The position numbers and the translations under genes were made by a program. Positions 1 to 4,188 of a stretch of 6,364 nucleotides of DNA are shown here, piece after piece. This stretch comes from Dehalococcoidales bacterium (GTDB lineage: Bacteria > Chloroflexota > Dehalococcoidia > Dehalococcoidales > ARS1013). Numbering within the stretch: the stretch's first letter is position 1; the number at the start of each line of letters is the position of its first letter. The stretch is taken from NCBI GenBank assembly GCA_030641585.1, contig DAOWHE010000107.1, positions 1 to 6,364 of the forward strand, written 5' to 3'. The notes beneath the pieces are model-generated. The model worked only from the letters and a program-made list of their open reading frames with translations, was not told where the DNA came from and did no database searches.

Positions 1-717
1 GCCCAAGCCGCCTTTGTCCTGAGTACAGCATATCCATATTTCCCCAGGAAGACCATCCATATGGTGGTGGTTGACCCCGAGGTTGGCAGTGAGCGCCGGG
101 CTATTATTCTGAGGACACCAATAGCTTGCTTTGTTGCCCCCGACAACGGTGTCCTAAGTTATGCTATCCAGCAGTCTTTAAGCAAGTCAGTAGAGAAGCG
201 GGGGCAGTTTTCTATCAAAGGAGGGGTGAAGCCGGGAGCAGAGCTAGAAACGGTGGCTATCACCAATCCCAAGTTCTGGAGGTCACCGGTCAGTGCTACC
301 TTCCACGGGCGTGATATCTTTGCCCCGGTAGCTGCCTTACTCTCCCTGGGCTTTCCACCAATAGAGTTTGGTGAGCCAATAGATTCTGTTGAAGTGTTGC
401 CCCTACCCCATCCATACCAGACACCAAACGGGACGCTGGTGGGACACGTTATCCATATTGATAACTTTGGCAATCTGATAACAGACATAAAAAGCGATGA
501 CCTAGTGCGCAAAGCCGAGCCTATTACTATTGAGGTCGGAGGTCAACTCATTTCCGGGTTGAGCCATACCTATGCTGAAGGTAGCGGACTACTAGCTGTT
601 ATCGGCAGTAGTAGCTACCTGGAAGTATCACTCAAGGGTGGTAGTGCTAGCTCCCTGCTTAATGCTAGGACAGGTGATGAAGTAAGATTAAAGCAAGGGT
701 CAGGAGGTAACCAATGA
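1..717 (+). CDS. S-adenosyl-L-methionine hydroxide adenosyltransferase (DUF62/SAM hydrolase family), 5' end outside window
   Basis: The frame is open from base 1 to the TGA at 715-717, giving 238 residues with no start in the window. The family usually has about 260-300 residues, so roughly 30-50 N-terminal residues are missing. Family marks that I see are VVVVDPEVGSERR just after the first ATG, the APDNGVLSYA segment, and HIDNFGNLITDI in the C-terminal beta domain. A final stretch with SGLLAVIGSSSYLEVSL and LNARTGDEV follows. Known members split S-adenosylmethionine into adenosine and methionine using a water-derived hydroxide, and are relatives of fluorinases and chlorinases. The internal ATG at 61 falls within the conserved part, so it is not the true start. 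The protein is probably cytosolic. The stop lies in an ATGA overlap with a possible mini-ORF, and menA follows about 95 nt later, so a shared transcript is likely. Assignment to the family is firm; the physiological role is not known from sequence. Confidence 0.88.
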   Translation, partial: AQAAFVLSTAYPYFPRKTIHMVVVDPEVGSERRAIILRTPIACFVAPDNGVLSYAIQQSLSKSVEKRGQFSIKGGVKPGAELETVAITNPKFWRSPVSATFHGRDIFAPVAALLSLGFPPIEFGEPIDSVEVLPLPHPYQTPNGTLVGHVIHIDNFGNLITDIKSDDLVRKAEPITIEVGGQLISGLSHTYAEGSGLLAVIGSSSYLEVSLKGGSASSLLNARTGDEVRLKQGSGGNQ

Positions 718-782
718 ACTGTCCCCTTTGTGAAAAAGCCCATATTTACTACTGTACCAGAAATACTGGCGGAGGCATGTAG
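714..782 (+). CDS. possible 22-residue CxxC mini-protein or decayed zinc-ribbon start, translationally coupled
   Basis: This short ORF starts with an ATG overlapping the stop of the preceding gene (ATGA at 714-717) and has a strong AGGAGG at 702-707, six bases before the start. It encodes 22 residues beginning MNCPLCEK, with another Cys at residue 14, then ends at TAG (780-782). The CPLC start resembles the beginning of small zinc-ribbon proteins. If the TAG is ignored the frame stays open for ten further codons and ends exactly in the ATGA at the menA start (812-815). This suggests either a decayed small gene, a sequencing error, or a leader peptide that couples translation into menA. I cannot name a function. 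The strong ribosome site and the overlap are the only real support. Confidence 0.3.
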   Translation: MNCPLCEKAHIYYCTRNTGGGM

Positions 783-811
783 CTCATGCTCAAAAAGAAA
801 GGAGGTAAGTC

Positions 812-1723
812 ATGAAGATAAAAATATGGTTTCTTGAGCTCAGACCGCAGTTCTTGATTCTTTCGGTAGTGCTGCCCTTCCTGGGCACCAGCATCGCTTG
901 GTATTATGATGCCTTTAATTTTGGCTATGCCCTGCTAGCCTTCGTCGGACTGCTGCTGGCCCATATCAGTGTCAATGTGCTTAACGACTACTTTGACTAT
1001 AGAAGTGGGATAGACCTCGAGACTATAAGAACGCCTTTCAGTGGTGGCAGTGGCATTCTCCCGGCAGCTCGGCTCAAGCCGACACAGGTCTTCTGGTTCG
1101 GACTGGGTTCTCTCCTGCTGGCAATACCCATAGGCATCTATTTTGTCATCGTCAGCGGTTGGGCCCTATTACCGCTGCTCCTGGCAGCCGCCGTCTTCAT
1201 CCTCCTTTATACACCCTTCATACTCAAGACAAGATGGCCTGAGTGGGCTGCCGGTCTTGGGTTGGGGACTTTGCCGATTCTAGGGTTTTACTTTATCCAG
1301 ACTGGTGACTACACTCTGCCTGCGGTTATTGCTTCAATACCATCCGGCATTCTGGTGCATAACCTGCTCCTCTTGAACGAATTTCCCGATACCGAAGCTG
1401 ACAGGAAAGCTGGCAGAAAAACCTTGCCCATCACTATGGGAAAGGAAAAGGCAAGCATAGTCTATTCAGTTTTAACGCTCGTGGTTTATCTTTGGATAAT
1501 CGGTTGGGTAGTGGCAGAGCTAACGGGAGTAGTAGAAAAAGGGATGCCACCTTTCACCCTGATAGCCCTGCTAACACTTCCCTTTGCCATAAAGGCTATT
1601 CAAGGCGCCCGGAAGCATCAGGAGATGGCTAGATTGGTGCCGGCTATGGCTAATAATGTTCTGGTTGTCCTCCTAACTCAGCTTCTGCTGGGCATCGGCT
1701 ATATTCTGGCCAGGGTCTTCTGA
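812..1723 (+). CDS. menA: 1,4-dihydroxy-2-naphthoate polyprenyltransferase (UbiA superfamily)
   Basis: This is a 303-residue integral membrane protein of the UbiA prenyltransferase superfamily, close to the usual MenA length of about 300. The first Asp-rich motif is at residues 58-66 (NDYFDYRSG) and the second at 189-201 (N-E-F-P-D-T-E-A-D...RKAG). Both bind the Mg2+-diphosphate of the prenyl donor. Hydrophobic helices fill the rest, for example residues 16-30, 38-57, 95-114, 116-135 and the last 20. MenA attaches a polyprenyl chain to 1,4-dihydroxy-2-naphthoate, giving demethylmenaquinol. The neighbouring menG supports this substrate over 4-hydroxybenzoate or other UbiA substrates. The start is fixed by AAGGAGGT at 799-806, five bases upstream. 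Chain length and exact acceptor cannot be read from the sequence. Confidence 0.83.
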   Translation: MKIKIWFLELRPQFLILSVVLPFLGTSIAWYYDAFNFGYALLAFVGLLLAHISVNVLNDYFDYRSGIDLETIRTPFSGGSGILPAARLKPTQVFWFGLGSLLLAIPIGIYFVIVSGWALLPLLLAAAVFILLYTPFILKTRWPEWAAGLGLGTLPILGFYFIQTGDYTLPAVIASIPSGILVHNLLLLNEFPDTEADRKAGRKTLPITMGKEKASIVYSVLTLVVYLWIIGWVVAELTGVVEKGMPPFTLIALLTLPFAIKAIQGARKHQEMARLVPAMANNVLVVLLTQLLLGIGYILARVF

Positions 1724-1746
1724 GATTTTGGCTACTCTAATTTTTC

Positions 1747-2490
1747 ATGAGCAAGAACATGACCAGTCGCGCTGACAAGACGAAGCGGAAACGGCCTCTC
1801 CATGATATGTTCACTGCTGTACCACCACATTATGACCTTGTTAACCACGTCATAACATGGGGTCTGGATAAACGGTGGCGCCGGCAGGCAGCTAGAGAGT
1901 GTCTAGCTTCACAACCTGGGAAAGCACTTGACCTGTGCTGTGGTACCGGTGACCTGGCTATGGATCTGGCCCGGCTGGCTGATGATAGCGTGGAGGTAAG
2001 CGGGGTTGATTTCAGCCAGCCCATGCTTGATAAAGCCAGACAGAAGGCAAAAGCAGTAGCTCATGGCAAGAAGCTATCCCTTGTCTATGGTGATGTCGCC
2101 CACCTGCCCTTTCCTGATGGATACTTTGACTGCATTGGCATCTCTTTTGCCTTCCGCAACTTGACTTATAAGAATCCCCTGGCACGGTGTTATCTGGCCG
2201 AAGTACTCAGGGTGTTGAGTGACGGTGGCAGATTTGTCATTGTGGAAAGCAGTCAACCGAGGCCTAAGCTAATACGAAAGCTGTTTCATCTGTATCTGCG
2301 TTGGTTCGTCTCTAGGGTAGGCTCCCTGCTCTCCGGTAATAGAGAAGCCTATCATTATCTGGCTGAGTCAGCGGCTCGATTTTACACCTCTGAGGAGCTC
2401 AAGCGAATATTGCTCGCTGCCGGCTTCCGTCAGGTATCCTTCCGTCCATTCTTCTTTGGGGCTGTCGGAATCCATGTAGCTGTCAAGTAA
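1747..2490 (+). CDS. menG: demethylmenaquinone C-methyltransferase, UbiE/MenG family
   Basis: This is a 247-residue cytosolic class I SAM-dependent methyltransferase, of normal UbiE/MenG length. SAM motif I is at residues 62-68 (DLCCGTG), the acidic strand-2 end is VDFS (87-90), motif II lies around GDVAHLPFPD (115-124) and the family-typical FAFRNL is at 134-139. The C-terminal segment YHYLAESAARFYTSEEL followed by an AAGF and a GAVGIHVAVK end matches the family closely. The enzyme methylates demethylmenaquinol to menaquinol, directly after MenA, whose gene ends 23 nt upstream. No good Shine-Dalgarno site precedes the ATG at 1747, and the in-frame ATG at 1759 is no better, so the exact start is uncertain and translation may depend on coupling to menA. 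Family call is strong; a ubiquinone role is unlikely with this neighbour. Confidence 0.88.
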   Translation: MSKNMTSRADKTKRKRPLHDMFTAVPPHYDLVNHVITWGLDKRWRRQAARECLASQPGKALDLCCGTGDLAMDLARLADDSVEVSGVDFSQPMLDKARQKAKAVAHGKKLSLVYGDVAHLPFPDGYFDCIGISFAFRNLTYKNPLARCYLAEVLRVLSDGGRFVIVESSQPRPKLIRKLFHLYLRWFVSRVGSLLSGNREAYHYLAESAARFYTSEELKRILLAAGFRQVSFRPFFFGAVGIHVAVK

Positions 2491-2514
2491 GAAGGCTGAG
2501 TGTCGGCTACCAGT

Positions 2515-2554
2515 AAAAAAGTAGGCTCCAAGAACACTTCTCAGAGCCTACTTT
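2515..2554 (-). terminator. intrinsic terminator for the minus-strand unit, possibly bidirectional (also ends the menG operon)
   Basis: A perfect 11-bp stem (AAAGTAGGCTC at 2518-2528 with GAGCCTACTTT at 2544-2554) encloses 15 nt, in which AGAA and TTCT can add four more pairs. Read on the minus strand, the stem runs straight into six T residues (complement of A2515-2520), a classical terminator. Read on the plus strand, 25 nt after the menG stop, the trailing T tract is weaker (TTTGTCTT), so it may stop menG transcription less efficiently. Its better polarity on the minus strand is independent support for a minus-strand transcript here. Confidence 0.75.
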
Positions 2555-2571
2555 GTCTTCGTTCCCTACTC

Positions 2572-2616
2572 CTCCCGCCTGATTTTCAACCAGATGTCTC
2601 CACTTTGAAACGGGAG
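2572..2616 (-). other. two-part inverted repeat in the 3' region of the minus-strand transcript
   Basis: CTCCCG (2572-2577) pairs with CGGGAG (2611-2616), and TTTCAA (2584-2589) pairs with TTGAAA (2605-2610). The two helices stack on one side, and the other side has a 6-nt bulge (2578-2583). The structure lies between the stop of the small minus-strand ORF and its terminator. It could protect the RNA 3' region or be part of a structured RNA. Seen by eye only; no folding energy was calculated. Confidence 0.4.
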
Positions 2617-2624
2617 CCTCTTCA

Positions 2625-2759
2625 CTAATTAACGAGGAGCTTGAGAACCTCCGTCCGCTCCTCACTGATGGTCTTACCATATCCTCCATACCTTACCAGC
2701 GAGGAGCCTTGCCGAGGAAACTTCCTTCTGCATAACAGGGCTAGTATCTCTTTCATCAT
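2625..2759 (-). CDS. small protein of unknown function, 44 residues, with its own promoter, RBS and terminator
   Basis: The ORF runs on the minus strand from ATG at 2759 to TAG at 2627-2625. I do not recognise the product. It begins MMKEILALLCRRKFPRQG, continues with a Gly/Tyr patch RYGGYGKTI, and ends EERTEVLKLLVN. It is strongly basic with one Cys and has no clear membrane helix, signal peptide or metal motif. AGGAGG (2770-2765) lies 5 nt before the first ATG and 8 nt before the second at 2756, so the second ATG (43 residues) may be the better start. A TTGACT-17-TAGACT promoter lies upstream and a strong intrinsic terminator downstream. It is convergent with menG and divergent from the selenium genes. 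The ORF might instead be incidental within a structured small RNA of about 290 nt, or a dual-function RNA. Existence as a gene is an inference from the assembled signals. Confidence 0.5.
   Translation of the reverse strand: MMKEILALLCRRKFPRQGSSLVRYGGYGKTISEERTEVLKLLVN
2634..2707 (-). repeat. three-copy GAGGAGC / GCTCCTC set allowing two exclusive hairpins inside the small ORF
   Basis: GAGGAGC occurs at 2634-2640 and 2701-2707, and its exact complement GCTCCTC at 2657-2663. The central copy can pair with either side, giving hairpins with loops of 16 or 37 nt that exclude each other. In the minus-strand RNA the 2707-2701 and 2640-2634 copies read GCUCCUC and could also pair with the AGGAG of the ribosome site at 2770-2765. 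The purine-rich coding sequence could produce this by chance. Confidence 0.35.
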
Positions 2760-2764
2760 GCCTT

Positions 2765-2770
2765 CCTCCT
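2765..2770 (-). promoter_or_regulatory. Shine-Dalgarno site AGGAGG of the small minus-strand ORF
   Basis: A perfect AGGAGG on the minus strand lies 5 nt before the ATG at 2759 and 8 nt before the ATG at 2756. It is the main reason for treating this small ORF as translated, and it favours the second ATG as the start. Confidence 0.55.
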
Positions 2771-2784
2771 TCTACTGGATTTAC

Positions 2785-2805
2785 GGAAGGGAACTTAACC
2801 CTTCC
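2785..2805 (-). other. leader hairpin of the minus-strand transcript
   Basis: GGAAGGG (2785-2791) and CCCTTCC (2799-2805) form a perfect 7-bp inverted repeat with a 7-nt loop. It begins at about the first transcribed base predicted from the promoter at 2841-2813 (start near 2806). A 5'-terminal hairpin of this kind can stabilise RNA or modulate the nearby ribosome site 14 nt downstream. Confidence 0.45.
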
Positions 2806-2812
2806 TACTTTC

Positions 2813-2841
2813 AGTCTAGTAATTTTGGTGCCAAAAGTCAA
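2813..2841 (-). promoter_or_regulatory. sigma-70-type promoter driving the minus-strand small gene
   Basis: On the minus strand TTGACT (2841-2836, 5 of 6 to TTGACA) and TAGACT (2818-2813, 4 of 6 to TATAAT) are separated by exactly 17 bp. The expected start is near 2806, leaving a leader of roughly 47-50 nt before the ORF. No operator is recognised. Confidence 0.55.
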
Positions 2842-2985
2842 GTTTTCCGGTCTTACTTGTAGTAGCTTTAAAATCTATTATCTTGAATACAAGCATTTTA
2901 TTTGGCAGATAGATTCTTTTTTGTGTTTTAGTGGTGATGCTTCCTCCTCTGTATATCCTGATGTAATTAATTCTTTTTTCTTTTA
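2842..2985. other. AT-rich divergent spacer without a supported gene
   Basis: This stretch is clearly more AT-rich than the flanking genes and contains T tracts, including the direct repeat ATTCTTTTTT at 2913-2922 and 2970-2979. It separates the leftward promoter of the small gene from the rightward selC promoter. Short ORFs here lack ribosome sites, and the plus-strand frame through 2825-3013 runs into the tRNA. It may hold regulator sites or an upstream A/T-tract element, but I recognise no operator. Confidence 0.45.
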
Positions 2986-2994
2986 TGTTATAAT
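2986..2994 (+). promoter_or_regulatory. extended -10 promoter of selC and probably selDAB
   Basis: The sequence TGTTATAAT at 2986-2994 is a perfect TATAAT with the extended TGn element. The best -35 match at suitable spacing, TTAATT at 2967-2972, is weak, as is common for extended -10 promoters. Transcription would begin about 3000-3002, at or within a base or two of the mature tRNA 5' end. With no terminator seen between selC and selD, the same promoter probably feeds selDAB. Confidence 0.65.
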
Positions 2995-3001
2995 TTTGCT
3001 T

Positions 3002-3097
3002 GGAGGCGGATAGGCTCTGGTGGGCCTTGCGGACTTCAAATCCGTTGGCGGCAATTTAAAATTGTCGTGGGGGGTTCGATTCCCTCCCCCTCCGCCA
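3002..3097 (+). tRNA. selC: tRNA-Sec (anticodon UCA), CCA encoded
   Basis: This 96-nt gene carries selenocysteine to UGA codons; serine is loaded first by SerRS and converted by SelA. It shows a 6-bp D stem (3012-3017 with 3022-3027) around a 4-nt loop, and an anticodon arm of five pairs with TCA at 3036-3038 in the loop CTTCAAA. It also has a long variable arm of 8 bp (3049-3056 with 3060-3067), a T arm GGGGG-TTCGATT-CCCTC (3070-3086), and discriminator G3094 plus CCA. These are tRNA-Sec hallmarks. The acceptor is odd: the 5' strand GGAGGCGG (3002-3009) meets only seven 3' bases, CCCCTCC (3087-3093), if the T stem keeps five pairs, so C3007 bulges. The alternative is 8 nt with a C-C mismatch and a 4-bp T stem. 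Bacterial tRNA-Sec normally has 8 + 5 pairs. Identity is certain; the defect may be real or a one-base error. Confidence 0.95.
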
Positions 3098-3130
3098 AGT
3101 CTTGACTGGCGCCAACACCAAGCTCAAGAA

Positions 3131-3139
3131 GGGAGGTGA
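3131..3139 (+). promoter_or_regulatory. Shine-Dalgarno site fixing the selD start
   Basis: GGGAGGTGA matches the 16S tail closely and lies 5 nt before the ATG at 3145. It shows that selD starts here, upstream of the in-frame TGA, and not at the GTG at 3268. Confidence 0.8.
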
Positions 3140-3144
3140 GAAAA

Positions 3145-4188
3145 ATGGCTGAGACCAATAATCTTACTGCCTACTCTCGCTATGCCGGCTGAGCTGCCAA
3201 ACTAAGTCCGGGTGACTTAGACAAAGCACTTTGTCATCTGCCTCTTCGCAGTGACCCAAATCTGATTGTGGGTTTGCAGAGAGCTGATGACGCCGGGGTG
3301 TATAAATTGAGAGACGATTTGGCTATTGTGCAGACAATAGACTTCATCACGCCGATAGTCGATGACCCTTATAGCTTTGGTATGATTGCTGCTGCCAATG
3401 CTTTATCTGATATCTATGCTATGGGGGCTGAGCCTATTACGGCGATGAACGTGGTTTGCTTTCCCAGCGGGACTCTGGATATAGAAGTCTTACAACGGAT
3501 TCTGGGTGGTGCTCTGTCTAAGATGGACGAAGCCGGGGTAACGCTGGTTGGCGGACACAGCATAAAGGATGACGAGTTAAAGTATGGGTTGTCTGTTACC
3601 GGTATTATTCATCCGCAGAAGATAATAACTAAAAGCGGGGCCAAGGTTGGAGATAAGCTGATACTTACTAAACCGCTGGGTACCGGCATTCTAAGTACGG
3701 CGCTAAAAGCCGGACTTCTTAGTGATAAAACTCTCCTTAAGCTTACTGAGCAGATGGCGGCGCTAAATAAGAAGGCATCACAAGTTATGGTATCTCTGGG
3801 GGCTCATGCCTGTACCGATGTCACCGGATTTGGTCTTCTGGGCCATGCTTGTGAGATGGCACAGAATAGTGGTGTCGCTATTGAGCTTCAGTGTGATAGG
3901 GTCCCTTTTATCAGTGAAGTGGTCGACTTCGCCAAGATGGGGCTTGTTCCAAAAGGCATGTATGACAACAGGGAATTTCGCTCCGATATGACTGAGTCTG
4001 CCGACAGCGTGTCTGAGGAACTGCTGGACATTCTCTGTGACCCTCAGACCTCAGGCGGGTTGCTAATATCCGTATCTGCGGATAGGGCAAACATAATGCT
4101 CACCAAGCTCAGGCAAGTCGGCTATAAAGAAACGGCCATGGTGGGGCAGGTAGTGGACAGTCCAAAAAGTAAAGTTATATTGCTATGA
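3145..4188 (+). CDS. selD: selenide, water dikinase (selenophosphate synthetase), selenocysteine-containing
   Basis: SelD makes selenophosphate, the selenium donor, from selenide and ATP in the cytosol. Read from ATG 3145 with TGA 3190-3192 as selenocysteine, the product has 347 residues, the same length as E. coli SelD. The N-terminus contains SRYAG-Sec-AAKLSP with Sec16 at the position of the catalytic Cys17 of E. coli and Lys19 next to it. Further family marks are RADDAGVY (46-53), TIDFITPIVDDPY (64-76), GGHSI (136-140), DVTGFGLLGH from 225 and CDPQTSGGLL (298-307). The E. coli second Cys (Cys19) is replaced by Ala. Calling only standard codons would start at GTG 3268 and lose the first 41 residues including the active site. 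It ends in a 4-nt ATGA overlap with selA. Synthesis of this enzyme depends on the pathway it feeds. Confidence 0.95.
3190..3220 (+). promoter_or_regulatory. selenocysteine UGA codon and bacterial SECIS-like hairpin in selD
   Basis: TGA at 3190-3192 is followed after 9 nt by a perfect 7-bp stem, CTAAGTC (3202-3208) with GACTTAG (3214-3220), closed by the loop CGGGT. Distance and size fit the bacterial SECIS, which lies inside the coding region just after UGA and is bound by the C-terminal domain of SelB. G residues in the apical loop agree with known elements. I do not see the bulged U known from the E. coli fdhF element, but bacterial SECIS sequences vary widely. Confidence 0.85.
3220..3235 (+). 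other. second perfect hairpin abutting the SECIS-like stem
   Basis: GACAAA (3220-3225) and TTTGTC (3230-3235) pair perfectly around the 4-nt loop GCAC. It begins on the last base of the SECIS-like stem, so the two helices could stack or compete for G3220. It lies 28 nt after the UGA. Its role is unknown and it may reflect only codon choice for DKALCH. Confidence 0.4.

Noticed and set aside
159..512. 117-codon minus-strand ORF
   Set aside because: It lies antisense within the SAM hydroxide adenosyltransferase gene and shows no family features.
714..815. TAG at 780-782 read as pyrrolysine
   Set aside because: There is no Pyl gene in the window, no supporting structure, and the extension is only ten residues.
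2507..2689. 60-codon minus-strand ORF in another frame of the mini-gene
   Set aside because: It reads through the terminator hairpin, and its nearest GGAGG lies after the first ATG and only 2 nt before the next; low-complexity Ser run and no family marks.
2641..2862. 73-codon plus-strand ORF in the menG-selC gap
   Set aside because: It starts with TTG without a ribosome site, has no recognisable motif and lies opposite the better supported minus-strand ORF.
2913..2979. Repeated ATTCTTTTTT as terminators
   Set aside because: Neither T tract follows a stable hairpin; they are more likely promoter-region A/T tracts.
2825..3013. 62-codon plus-strand ORF before selC
   Set aside because: It ends inside the tRNA-Sec gene, runs through the selC promoter and reflects AT-rich sequence.
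3094..3128. Hairpins after the tRNA-Sec CCA end (for example CTTGA 3101-3105 with TCAAG 3124-3128)
   Set aside because: The stems are short, have no T tract and overlap alternatives, so no terminator or switch can be supported.
3268..4188. selD as a 306-residue protein from GTG 3268
   Set aside because: This drops the catalytic loop; the upstream ATG with strong ribosome site and Sec TGA explains the gene better.
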